Source: Chitinophagaceae bacterium
Lineage (GTDB): Bacteria; Bacteroidota; Bacteroidia; Chitinophagales; Chitinophagaceae
Length of the DNA stretch: 64,000 nt
Reading direction: 5' to 3'
Assembly (NCBI GenBank): GCA_947446645.1
Contig: CANFHA010000012.1
Location: forward strand, 122,794 to 186,793
Below the pieces are notes generated by a model. It saw nothing but the letters and a program-made list of their open reading frames with translations, was not told where the DNA came from and did no database searches. A program made the position numbers and the translations under genes. Below are positions 10,094 through 18,720 of this stretch, in pieces. Numbering within the stretch: the stretch's first letter is position 1; every line of letters starts with the position of its first letter.

Positions 10094-10495
10094 TTACTGG
10101 TCGTATTTAAGTGAAATAGAGGGTATCACCACATCAGTGCCGCTATGCAGCGCATGGATGTTTTCGAATACCACTTTTGCATTTGGTCCCTTTGTTTCTC
10201 TTACGTGATTAATGATCTCATCAGTGAGCAACGATCCGGTTACACTTACGGGTCCCCATGTGGTGGTGCCAGACACTACGGAGCAGGTATAGCTCGTTAT
10301 TGTGTAGCCTGGTGCAAGGGGGTTAAGCTTTACGCTTTTTGTTATTCTGTCACTGGTAGTCAATACAGGCGTTATTACACCAGCGGTAAAGTTATTGGGG
10401 GCTATGGTCCCAAGTACAGCCACCGCAGTTTGGCTAAACGCATCGGATGCAATAGCGCCCAGCAATATGGTAAGTAATAAAAAAGTCTTTTTCAT
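10094..10495 (-). CDS. Small secreted protein, GldM C-terminal-domain-like (paralogue 2)
   Basis: 133 residues, signal peptide at 1-22 ending near DAFSQ. The mature part shares the pattern of the next gene: YTITSYTCSVVSG, a glycine/threonine turn, a helix with EIINHVRET, then VVFENIHA and a final ISLKYD strand. It lies 39 bases upstream of its paralogue, so they probably form one transcription unit. As with the paralogue, the GldM-C-like reading is based on motif order only and function is unknown. Confidence 0.6.
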   Translation of the reverse strand: MKKTFLLLTILLGAIASDAFSQTAVAVLGTIAPNNFTAGVITPVLTTSDRITKSVKLNPLAPGYTITSYTCSVVSGTTTWGPVSVTGSLLTDEIINHVRETKGPNAKVVFENIHALHSGTDVVIPSISLKYDQ

Positions 10496-10637
10496 AAAAT
10501 TTATTTACACTAAAGTTAGCAAAAATACTGAATGTACTCTTGAGTACCATTTCTACAAACCAGACCACAAATGCTTTGTACCATATGTTATTAACTGCAC
10601 GCAATTTTGGCGTTAACCGGACGACGATCTGTATAAG

Positions 10638-13541
10638 CTAGATATACTGCCCTGTATAGCTGTTCTTTACCTTCTTCAGCCCTTCTGGTATGCCTTCGTA
10701 AAGCAGGTATCCGCCGCCAACGCCACCTTCCGGACCAAGGTCTATGACCCAGTCGGCACTCTTAATTACATCAGTATTATGCTCTATCACCAGTATGGAA
10801 TGCCCCTGCTCTATAAGTGCATCAAATGAGCCAAGCAATTTCTTAATGTCGTGCATGTGTAGCCCCGTCGTGGGCTCGTCGAATATAAAGAGCACCTTGT
10901 CCTTATGCTTGCCTTTACCCAGGAATGATGCCAGCTTCACACGCTGTGCCTCGCCACCGCTAAGGGTATCGCTGCTTTGCCCCAGCTTTATATAGCCCAG
11001 TCCTACATCACTCAATGGCTGTATTGCGGCGGCCAGCTTTTTCTCGTCGGCAAAGAACTCAATAGCTTCATCTACACTCATTTCAAGTATGTCGTAGATG
11101 CTCTTTGTACGGTAGGTAACTTCCAGTACTTCCTCCTTAAAACGCTTGCCCTTGCACACTTCACACAGCAGGTGCACATCTGCCAGGAACTGCATTTCTA
11201 CGATCACTTCACCCTCACCCTTGCAGGTGTCACAGCGCCCGCCATCTGTATTGAAGGAAAAGTGCTTTTCTACGAAGCCGCGCATCTTGGCAATGGGCTG
11301 TTTTGCATATAACTTCCGTATTTCGTCATATGCCTTTATATACGTCACAGGGTTGCTTCGCGATGATTTGCCAATCGGGTTTTGGTCCACATGCTCTATA
11401 TGGTCAATGCTTTTCAAATCGCCGGTCAGGCTTTTGAAAATACCCGGCCTGTCTGCTCCTTCACCATAGTGCTTCAGCAGGGCTGGGTATAGTGTCTGCT
11501 TTATTAATGTTGTCTTACCGCTGCCGCTTACGCCCGTTACCACGCATAATACATTCAGCGGTATGTCTACATCCACATTTTTCAGATTGTTTTGCTTGCA
11601 GCCTTCTATACGGATATGACCATGTGGTTTGCGCCTTATTGCCGGCGGTACAATGCCCATTTCACCGCTCAGGTATTTGCCTGTGAGGCTGGCTTTGTTG
11701 TCTATCAGCTCTTTGTAAGTGCCGACAGCCACTACCTCACCGCCCAGGTGACTGGCCAAAGGTCCCATATCTATTATATAGTCTGCCTGGCGCATCATCA
11801 TTTCATCATGCTCCACTACCACCACGGTATTACCCAGGTCGCGGAGGTTTTTCAACACACCTATCAGGCGCTCTGTATCACGGCTATGCAGCCCGATGCT
11901 CGGTTCGTCTAGTATATAAAGTGAGTCTGTAAGATTGCTGCCAAGGAACTTGGTAAGCTGTATGCGCTGGCTTTCACCACCGGATAGGGTATTGGCAAGC
12001 CGGCTCAGAGAAAGGTAGCCAAGGCCTACATCAAGCAGGGTTTTCATTCGCTGGTTTACTTCAAGCATTATACGCTTTGCTATGGACAGGTCATTTTCGT
12101 TTAGCTGCATATGCTGCAACCACTCAAAAAGTTCATCTGCCGGCCGAAACATTAGGTCGGCAATGGTCGCTCCGTTCACCTTTACATACATCGCTTCCTT
12201 CCTTAACCGTGTTCCCTTGCAGGTAGGGCAGGTTGTGCGGCCGCGATAGCGGGCTTGCATTACCCTGTATTGCACCTTGTAAAGGTTTTGCTCCACCATA
12301 GCAAAGAAATCACGAATGCCGCTTACGCTGCTGTTGCCTTCCCAAAGTAACTTCAGCTCGGCCTCATCCAATTCTCCTATTGGCTTATGTATAGGGAAAT
12401 GATATTTCGATGCAGCTTTCATAAACGCCTGCTGCCATTCACTCATTTTTTCTCCACGCCAGCATACTACTGCACCTTCGTACACGCTTAGTCGCGGATC
12501 TGGTATCACAAGGCCTTCATCAATACCCAGCACCTGACCAAAACCCTCGCATGTAGGGCATGCGCCGAACGGATTGTTGAATGAGAACAGGTTTGGAGTT
12601 GGTTCGTCAAATAGCATTCCATCAGCCTCAAAACGGTTGTTGAATGTATGAAGGGTTTTGCCATCCACTTCTACCAGGCACTCGCCCTCGCTTTCGTAAA
12701 ATGCAGTCTGGATGCTGTCAGCAATACGGTGCAGGTCATCCTCGTCAAATTGGTCCTTCACCACAATGCGGTCTATCAGCAGGTTCACTTTCGCCTTCCC
12801 TACCTTCACCGTTTCGGACAGCACATCTTCTATGCGTATCGGCTTTTCATCCAGGCTCGGCACATATATACGGCTGAAGCCTTTCTGCATCAAAATCTTT
12901 AATTCTTCCTCCACAGTTCGCTTGTATCGCATCACCAGCGGCACTATGAACTGTACCTTAGCGCCCACCGGCAACGAACGAACAAACTCAACTACATCAG
13001 TAACCGTATCCTTCTTTACTTCCTTGCCGCTTATAGGGGAGTAGGTTTTGCCTATCCTTGCGAACAGCAACCTCAGGTAGTCATAGATCTCCGTCATGCT
13101 ACCCACAGTGCTGCGCGGTGTGCGTGTTGTTACTTTCTGCTCTATGGCTATAGCCGGACAAATACCGTGAATGTAATCAACATCAGGCTTGTCCATACGC
13201 ATCAGGAACTGTCGTGCATAGGCACTCAGGCTCTCTGCATATCTCCGCTGACCCTCAGCAAACAAGGTGTCCATAGTGAGCGACGACTTGCCGCTTCCGC
13301 TCACACCAGTCACTACCGCGAACTTGTTCCGCGGAATGGCGACGTCTACATTCTTAAGGTTGTGCATGCGTGCGCCCTTAATGAATATAACATCACTTCT
13401 GTGCGCAGGTGTATTTCCCGTGCCGGTATTGTGCTCAACTTCAGGCTGCGATATGCCTTCTATATGTTTAGCTGCCTTTATCTTTGCAGCGGGTACTTTA
13501 TTCTTTGCGTCTTTAACTGGCGCAGTTTTCTTTTCTGCCAT
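10638..13541 (-). CDS. uvrA: UvrA excinuclease ATPase subunit
   Basis: 967 residues with two ABC ATPase halves: Walker A VTGVSGSGKSS near residue 80 and VTGVSGSGKTT near 680, and ABC signatures LSGGESQR and LSGGEAQR with Walker B LYILDEPSIGLH and LFIFDEPTTGLH. Zinc-binding CxxC pairs are seen at CPTCEGFG, CPTCKGTR and CDTCKGEG...CEVCKG. It recognises DNA damage with UvrB in nucleotide excision repair. A Lys/Ala-rich N-terminal extension of ~50 residues precedes the usual start; no later ATG lies before the conserved domain, so the extension seems real. The gene is single and divergent from the small gene at 13653. Confidence 0.97.
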   Translation of the reverse strand: MAEKKTAPVKDAKNKVPAAKIKAAKHIEGISQPEVEHNTGTGNTPAHRSDVIFIKGARMHNLKNVDVAIPRNKFAVVTGVSGSGKSSLTMDTLFAEGQRRYAESLSAYARQFLMRMDKPDVDYIHGICPAIAIEQKVTTRTPRSTVGSMTEIYDYLRLLFARIGKTYSPISGKEVKKDTVTDVVEFVRSLPVGAKVQFIVPLVMRYKRTVEEELKILMQKGFSRIYVPSLDEKPIRIEDVLSETVKVGKAKVNLLIDRIVVKDQFDEDDLHRIADSIQTAFYESEGECLVEVDGKTLHTFNNRFEADGMLFDEPTPNLFSFNNPFGACPTCEGFGQVLGIDEGLVIPDPRLSVYEGAVVCWRGEKMSEWQQAFMKAASKYHFPIHKPIGELDEAELKLLWEGNSSVSGIRDFFAMVEQNLYKVQYRVMQARYRGRTTCPTCKGTRLRKEAMYVKVNGATIADLMFRPADELFEWLQHMQLNENDLSIAKRIMLEVNQRMKTLLDVGLGYLSLSRLANTLSGGESQRIQLTKFLGSNLTDSLYILDEPSIGLHSRDTERLIGVLKNLRDLGNTVVVVEHDEMMMRQADYIIDMGPLASHLGGEVVAVGTYKELIDNKASLTGKYLSGEMGIVPPAIRRKPHGHIRIEGCKQNNLKNVDVDIPLNVLCVVTGVSGSGKTTLIKQTLYPALLKHYGEGADRPGIFKSLTGDLKSIDHIEHVDQNPIGKSSRSNPVTYIKAYDEIRKLYAKQPIAKMRGFVEKHFSFNTDGGRCDTCKGEGEVIVEMQFLADVHLLCEVCKGKRFKEEVLEVTYRTKSIYDILEMSVDEAIEFFADEKKLAAAIQPLSDVGLGYIKLGQSSDTLSGGEAQRVKLASFLGKGKHKDKVLFIFDEPTTGLHMHDIKKLLGSFDALIEQGHSILVIEHNTDVIKSADWVIDLGPEGGVGGGYLLYEGIPEGLKKVKNSYTGQYI

Positions 13542-13652
13542 AAATGCTCCTTAGCAAATTTAAGTGGATTAGACGACAAGCATGTAAATGCCTTTTTATA
13601 GCCCCATAGTTATTTCCTTTGTTTATTTAATTTTAACTTTAATCACGCACAC

Positions 13653-13937
13653 ATGGAAATAGCCTCCGCCTTCTTCGCCGCCTTCAAAATCGCATACGAC
13701 AGCAAACAATTTGCCGATGCCCGCAACCTTGTCCTGAAACTATTCCGGGATGAATATCCTGAGGAAATGGCTAATGGCCTGCTGGACGAAGAAACGGTAG
13801 ATATGTACCTGTCTGTGTTGGAGGAGCAAAAAATAGATATTAAAACGACCGCCGACCTGGAATTGTACCTGCTGCTGCCGGCCCGGGAAAAGCTGCTCGG
13901 ATTGGAAGAGGATGATGATGACGACTGGAGTTTTTAG
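13653..13937 (+). CDS. Small acidic protein of unknown function
   Basis: 94 residues, no signal peptide, no membrane segment. Mostly helical by composition, with a strongly acidic tail (EEDDDDDW). No family recognised. The ATG at 13653 follows an AT-rich promoter-like stretch (TTTG...TAACTTTA) within the 111-base gap shared with divergent uvrA. Codon use looks like that of neighbours, which supports a real gene. Confidence 0.6.
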   Translation: MEIASAFFAAFKIAYDSKQFADARNLVLKLFRDEYPEEMANGLLDEETVDMYLSVLEEQKIDIKTTADLELYLLLPAREKLLGLEEDDDDDWSF

Positions 13938-13969
13938 CCCTTACTTATAGCTATATTGACAAAACTGAA

Positions 13970-13999
13970 TTGTTCTAATCAGGAACCGCGTTAGCTTTG
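13970..13999 (+). promoter_or_regulatory. Bacteroidota-type promoter (TTG-N19-TAnnTTTG)
   Basis: TTG at 13970-13972 and TAGCTTTG at 13992-13999 are separated by exactly 19 bases, as in the known -33/-7 consensus of this phylum. The predicted start of transcription, 5-7 bases later, falls on the ATG at 14005, implying a leaderless or nearly leaderless mRNA. Confidence 0.65.
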
Positions 14000-14004
14000 T
14001 GCTA

Positions 14005-15042
14005 ATGCAAATAGGAATAGACAGCTTTGTGGCATCCATCAAAGACCCGGTTTCTGGAAAGGCCATAGCGCCGGTAGATAGAATTCAAAACCTTTTAGAA
14101 GAGATAGAACGTGCCGACCAGGTGGGTGTGGACTCATTTGGCGTAGGTGAGCATCATCGGAAGGAGTTTCTTGATTCGGCTCCTGCCATAATACTTGCCG
14201 CTGCTGCTGCGCGCACAAAAAACATAAGGCTGAACAGTGCTGTTACCGTGCTTAGCGCCGATGATCCGGTAAGGGTATTCCAGAACTTTGCAACCATTGA
14301 CCTTATTTCAAAAGGCAGAGTAGAGATAGTGGCTGGCCGTGGGTCATTTACTGAGGCATTCCCGCTTTTTGGCCTGGAGCTGGAGGACTACGATTCTCTT
14401 TTTGAGGAAAAGCTTCACCTGCTGCTGCAAATACGCAAACAAACCAATATTACCTGGTCGGGTATGCATCGTGCTCCGCTTACCGGGCAAGGTATTTATC
14501 CGCGCCCGGTACAGGAGCAACTACCTATATGGATAGGCGTGGGCGGCTCACCGGAGTCGTTTGTGCGGGCCGGTGCGCTAGGCCTTCCGCTTATGGTGGC
14601 TATTATAGGTGGTGAACCAAGGAGGTTTAAACCACTCATAGACTTGTACCGTGAGGCTGGTCGCCGTGCGGGCCATCCTGCAGATCAGCTTAAAGTAGGC
14701 CTTCATTGCCCCGGCTTTGTGGGCGATACTACCCAGCAGGCTGCCGATGACTTCTTCCCGGGTTTTGCAGAAATGTTCACAACTATAGGCAGGGAGCGTG
14801 GTTTTCCACCCACCACTAGGGCGGCATTTGATGCCCAGCGTGGCTCTACAGGCGCATTCTTTATTGGCGACCCTGAAACGGTAGCGAAGAAAATGCTATC
14901 GGTAAGCGAGGCTCTAGGTGGTATATCCCGCATCTCATTACAGATGACCAACATAATGTTGTCACATGAAAAGATGCTACACGGTATTGAATTGCTGGGC
15001 GAGAAGGTGGCGCCGATAGTAAGGGCAGCATCGGTAAAATAG
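14005..15042 (+). CDS. LLM-class (luciferase-like) flavin oxidoreductase
   Basis: 345 residues with the bacterial luciferase-like TIM-barrel pattern: an initial MQIGIDSF strand, FGVGEHHRKEF, the RLNSAVTVLSADDPVRVFQ segment, RGRVEIVAGRGSF-like motif (KGRVEIVAGRGSFTEAF) and IWIGVGGSPES. It probably uses reduced FMN (or F420-type cofactor in other phyla) to oxidise an unknown substrate. ATG 14005 is preferred to the GTG at 13999 because the latter overlaps the -7 promoter box. Single gene; the next gene follows after 52 bases. Confidence 0.88.
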   Translation: MQIGIDSFVASIKDPVSGKAIAPVDRIQNLLEEIERADQVGVDSFGVGEHHRKEFLDSAPAIILAAAAARTKNIRLNSAVTVLSADDPVRVFQNFATIDLISKGRVEIVAGRGSFTEAFPLFGLELEDYDSLFEEKLHLLLQIRKQTNITWSGMHRAPLTGQGIYPRPVQEQLPIWIGVGGSPESFVRAGALGLPLMVAIIGGEPRRFKPLIDLYREAGRRAGHPADQLKVGLHCPGFVGDTTQQAADDFFPGFAEMFTTIGRERGFPPTTRAAFDAQRGSTGAFFIGDPETVAKKMLSVSEALGGISRISLQMTNIMLSHEKMLHGIELLGEKVAPIVRAASVK

Positions 15043-15094
15043 GCAACTTCTGTATGTTCTGATAAAATCGTAATTTTATAGTAAATGCTTTTGT

Positions 15095-15298
15095 ATGAGT
15101 GTTGCGGAACTAAAAGAAGAGGCTATACGTCAATTTGCCGTTAAGATGGAAGCCATGGAGGATGAAACTGGGTTAAAGAAGGTTCTCGACTTTCTTAGTA
15201 CGATAAAAGGTGGCAATGATGAAGGCCTTAATTTATCACGTCATCATAGCAACATCTCTGAGAGGTATAGCAGCGTCTTAAAAAAACTTGCTGAATGA
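15095..15298 (+). CDS. Orphan antitoxin-like small protein
   Basis: 67 residues: MSVAELKEEAIRQF, then an ETGLKKVLDFL segment and a basic C terminus. This resembles short helical antitoxin-type proteins of Bacteroidota that usually precede a RelE/ParE toxin. No toxin follows here: the next gene is convergent. Assignment is by pattern only; it could be an unrelated small protein. Confidence 0.5.
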   Translation: MSVAELKEEAIRQFAVKMEAMEDETGLKKVLDFLSTIKGGNDEGLNLSRHHSNISERYSSVLKKLAE

Positions 15299-15333
15299 TT
15301 TGCAGTAATATTGATTCCACTGGGTAGTACTTA

Positions 15334-15729
15334 TTAAGATGTCGGATTTGTCATTAATCCCAAAATTTCAATTACAGTACATTCTGCTGTTTTTCTGGCT
15401 CCTTCCATGAAATTCCCCTTTGTTCCGACATGAATTCTTCTTCTATGGTATGCTCTTCTTTCGGCCGCTATTATCCACATACGGGCATTGCCAGATACCG
15501 GCACTGCGATGTCACTTTCAAGAATAATATTGCCGGTATTGTCTTCGAACTCAGGCCATATCATAAAAATTAACTCTGGCCTTTCATGATATTCGCTTTC
15601 ATAACGGAAATCGCAGCGTATCCCTTGGTACGGGATAGTTTTTCTGCCACCTTCTTCAGGGGTGAGAAAACGATAACTAACTCTAAAGTCAGCCACGTGT
15701 CCTTTGATTTGTTCGTATGGTTTATGCAT
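15334..15729 (-). CDS. Small stand-alone protein resembling EF-Tu domain III
   Basis: 131 residues, cytoplasmic. The segment YRFLTPEEGGRKTIPYQGIR recalls the third beta-barrel domain of elongation factor Tu (FL.KEEGGRHTPF..GYRPQF), and a final TAECTVIEI strand fits the end of such a domain. No GTPase domain is present. Small proteins of this type exist in Bacteroidota with unknown roles. It lies 21 bases downstream of the isoaspartyl peptidase gene on the same strand and may be co-transcribed with it. Confidence 0.65.
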   Translation of the reverse strand: MHKPYEQIKGHVADFRVSYRFLTPEEGGRKTIPYQGIRCDFRYESEYHERPELIFMIWPEFEDNTGNIILESDIAVPVSGNARMWIIAAERRAYHRRRIHVGTKGNFMEGARKTAECTVIEILGLMTNPTS

Positions 15730-15750
15730 TAAAGAGAATACTAAATATCA

Positions 15751-16707
15751 CTACCCATAAAATGCCACCAACTCCTTTCCTTCACTATTCCTCATGCCAC
15801 GATACATACCTGCTGAGTTGAAACAAAAGTCGTAGTTGCCTTTGGCATCTACAGCTATCAGCCCGCCTTCGCCGCCTATCTTTACCAGTTTGTCTTTTAT
15901 CACTTTGTCGCAGGCTTCTTTTAACGATAGTCCTCTATACTCCATCAGGCAGGAAATGTCGTGCGACACACATGCGCGCAAAAAAGGTTCGCCATGGCCA
16001 GTGCAGGATATGGCACACGAGGCATTGTTGGCATAGGTGCCGGCGCCTATCACTGGGCTATCGCCTATGCGGCCAAAGCGCTTGTTGGTCATGCCGCCCG
16101 TAGAAGTGCCGGCTGCAATATTGCCATATTCATCGCAGGCTACCGCACCCACTGTGCCAAATTTTTCGCCAGGATTTGGCAGAGGATGATGACCCTTAAG
16201 ATTATCGGCTTTATGGTCCAGTTGAGTGAAATTGGTATGCCTTATCTCCAGCCACTGGTCATATCTGCTCTGGTTGAAGAAATATTCATCAGAAGCCATT
16301 TCTATCCCCTGGCTCAAGGCAAACTCACCGGCACCACTGCCGCTGAGCATTACATGACCGGAGTGCAGCATCACCTCACGTGCCAATACTATCGGGTTTT
16401 TTATGTTCCGGACTCCGGCTACTGAGCCGGCTGCAAGGTTGCTGCCATCCATCAGCGCAGCATCCATTTCATTCAAACCTTTTTTTGTGAATACGGACCC
16501 TTTACCGGCATTAAACAGCGGATCGTCTTCCATAGTGGATATGGCTGCTACTACAGCGTCTAGTGCAGTGCCACCTTTCTGTAATATAGCATATCCTTTA
16601 TCCAGCGCTTCCTTTAGTGCCTGGCTATAGTCGTCTTCCAGTTCTTTGTCCATTATGGCCGGTGTAATGTTGCCGGCCCCGCCATGTATCAATAATGTAA
16701 AAGGCAT
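15751..16707 (-). CDS. iaaA: Isoaspartyl peptidase / type III L-asparaginase
   Basis: 318 residues of the Ntn-hydrolase asparaginase-2 family. The chain is expected to cleave itself before the nucleophile Thr in GEKFGTVGAVACDEYGN; the partner motifs GGAGN near the N terminus, GTSTGGMTNKRFGRIGDSP and the GHGEPFLRA segment are present. It removes beta-aspartyl peptides and hydrolyses asparagine. No signal peptide is visible, so a cytoplasmic location is likely. Start ATG at 16707 begins directly with the first strand (MPFTLLIHGG). Confidence 0.95.
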   Translation of the reverse strand: MPFTLLIHGGAGNITPAIMDKELEDDYSQALKEALDKGYAILQKGGTALDAVVAAISTMEDDPLFNAGKGSVFTKKGLNEMDAALMDGSNLAAGSVAGVRNIKNPIVLAREVMLHSGHVMLSGSGAGEFALSQGIEMASDEYFFNQSRYDQWLEIRHTNFTQLDHKADNLKGHHPLPNPGEKFGTVGAVACDEYGNIAAGTSTGGMTNKRFGRIGDSPVIGAGTYANNASCAISCTGHGEPFLRACVSHDISCLMEYRGLSLKEACDKVIKDKLVKIGGEGGLIAVDAKGNYDFCFNSAGMYRGMRNSEGKELVAFYG

Positions 16708-16797
16708 TTTTTTTGCTTTGGATTGATTGTTTTACGATTTTATTGTTAGCCCATGGCGCTTCAATTCGCCAGTCTATGTATACCTAAGCCACCTACT

Positions 16798-17298
16798 TTA
16801 TTTAAGATATACCCCTGTTATTTGGTTTCCCTTTGTCTCTACTTCTATATGTTCCTGTATAGTAGTAGCCACGGTATGGCCCACAATATCTGATGCCACA
16901 GGAAATGATTTGTGTTTACGGTCCACAAGCACTGCCACCATTAGCTTTTTCAGGTCGTAGTGCAGTATCGCATGCAGTGAGTACATTATCGTTTTGCCCG
17001 AGCTTACCACGTCATCGCACAGTACCACGGTCTTGCCGTTCAGGTTTATCTTAAAGTCTACTGCGTGGTGCAATGTTTTCTTTTTATTGATATCAATAGG
17101 CATTGATTCTATTTTCAGCGGACTGATCTCTTTCAGTATTGCCAGTAGGTTATCTGCGAGTATCCTTCCCCCTTTTTCTATACCTATAAGTATTATTTCC
17201 TTTTCATCGCTATTGCGCTCCCATATTTCATATGCCATGCGGCGCAGTTTGTAAGAGATGCGCTCCTGGTCAAGTATAAGCAGGCCTTTGTTTTTCAT
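16798..17298 (-). CDS. Phosphoribosyltransferase (PyrR-like)
   Basis: 166 residues, type I phosphoribosyltransferase fold. The PRPP-binding motif is VVLCDDVVSSGKTI, preceded by GIEKGGRILAD and followed by VAVLVDRKHKSFPV, as in PyrR/uracil or hypoxanthine phosphoribosyltransferases. The RKHKSFP segment is typical of PyrR-like proteins. Whether it regulates pyrimidine genes or acts as an enzyme cannot be decided; no pyr genes are adjacent. It starts 10 bases after the permease gene, suggesting one transcript. Confidence 0.85.
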   Translation of the reverse strand: MKNKGLLILDQERISYKLRRMAYEIWERNSDEKEIILIGIEKGGRILADNLLAILKEISPLKIESMPIDINKKKTLHHAVDFKINLNGKTVVLCDDVVSSGKTIMYSLHAILHYDLKKLMVAVLVDRKHKSFPVASDIVGHTVATTIQEHIEVETKGNQITGVYLK

Positions 17299-17308
17299 TA
17301 CGCGTTTA

Positions 17309-18565
17309 TTAATTGGTTCGTATAGCCACTACCGGATCCAGCCTTGATGCTGACCTGGCCGGTATTAACCCGGACAAAACACCAACTAAGATAGAAACAA
17401 AAATGCCAATAAAGAAGTTGCTCATCGAAAGAATCACTTCAAAGTCGAAAGCGTAGGTCAGCACAAAGCTGATCAGCACTACTATCACTATACCTACACT
17501 GCCACCTATCACACATAGTACTATAGCTTCCAGCAGAAACTCCCACATTATTGAAGATTTACGTGCACCAATGGCTTTTTTTAGTCCTATTATCTTGGTT
17601 CGCTCCTTTACGGTCACAAACATAATATTCGCAATCCCGAATGCGCCAACCAGCAGCGAAAACCCACCTATCACCCAGGCTATAATGTCTATGGTTCCAA
17701 ATATCAGGTTTAGCCGTTTAGATACCTGGCTTAGCTGGTTTATTGCAAAGTCGTTTGCCTGCCCCGGTCGCACCTTCCTTATCCGGCGCAGCACGCCCTC
17801 CACCTCGTATTTTACTTCATCTATATCTTTGCCGTTTGCGGCCTTCACAGCCAGAAGCGGGTCGTAGTTAAGTGATCGGGCATCTACTATAGAAGTTGCC
17901 ATGTAGTATGGGAAAATAGCCGCATTATCAAAGTCGAAGCCCGCCATATTGTCCCCCACGCGTTTCAGCACGCCTACAACTGTGAACTTTCGTCCGAAGA
18001 ATGTAACCCCGCTTCCTATTGGATTAACTCCGCTGGCAAACAGGCTGCGGTACACTTCGTCGCCCAATACCACGGAGTTCGTGCCTCCGTCCAGTTCATT
18101 GGTATTGAGGTAGCGGCCTTGTCCTATTTCTATATTCTGGATTTTGTCAAAGCCGTTCATTACGGCATAGCCGGCCACGCCACTGGCTTCATTGTCGCTG
18201 TGCTTTACGGTCATCCGCCTTGTGTTCAGACAAAGGGTCGTTACCATAGCATCTGGCACCTGGGTTTCCACCGCTTTTACCTCCAGTGGCGTCATGCCCG
18301 GCCTGCGCCAATATTCCCACCACTTATACTCGCCGCCATCATCCATCCAGGGCCAGCGGCCAATATACAGTACATCGCTGCCCAATGTAGACATCTCTTT
18401 TTGTATGTTGTTCTTCAGGCTGTCCAGCACAGTAAGTACTGCAATAATGCAGAAAATGCCTATCGTGATACCGAGCAGGGATAAAAAAGTGCGCAGTTTA
18501 TTGGCTCTAAGCTCCTGGAGGGCCTGCACTATACTAGTGCCAAGTATCTGCGCTATGTTGTTCAT
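17309..18565 (-). CDS. ABC transporter permease (MacB/FtsX type)
   Basis: 418 residues: one N-terminal transmembrane helix, a ~230-residue periplasmic MacB-like core domain, and three C-terminal helices with the FtsX pattern including the VKERTKIIGLKKAIGARK loop and a PARSASRLDPVVAIR end. Members export peptides, macrolides or lipoproteins, or act as mechanotransmission devices, together with an ATPase subunit. No ATPase gene is next to it, so the partner is elsewhere. It is followed by the phosphoribosyltransferase gene. Confidence 0.9.
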   Translation of the reverse strand: MNNIAQILGTSIVQALQELRANKLRTFLSLLGITIGIFCIIAVLTVLDSLKNNIQKEMSTLGSDVLYIGRWPWMDDGGEYKWWEYWRRPGMTPLEVKAVETQVPDAMVTTLCLNTRRMTVKHSDNEASGVAGYAVMNGFDKIQNIEIGQGRYLNTNELDGGTNSVVLGDEVYRSLFASGVNPIGSGVTFFGRKFTVVGVLKRVGDNMAGFDFDNAAIFPYYMATSIVDARSLNYDPLLAVKAANGKDIDEVKYEVEGVLRRIRKVRPGQANDFAINQLSQVSKRLNLIFGTIDIIAWVIGGFSLLVGAFGIANIMFVTVKERTKIIGLKKAIGARKSSIMWEFLLEAIVLCVIGGSVGIVIVVLISFVLTYAFDFEVILSMSNFFIGIFVSILVGVLSGLIPARSASRLDPVVAIRTN

Positions 18566-18720
18566 TTATAGTGGCAAATTTAGCGGTTACGGGCGTTGAT
18601 TAAAAAAAACTTCTACAGTATCGTAAAGTTATTTTTCTCGTAAAAAGGCCGGTTGACAAATGACCACATATCGCCATTAGTCTTTTTGTAATAGTTTTGC
18701 CGCAACTAAACCTAGCACCA

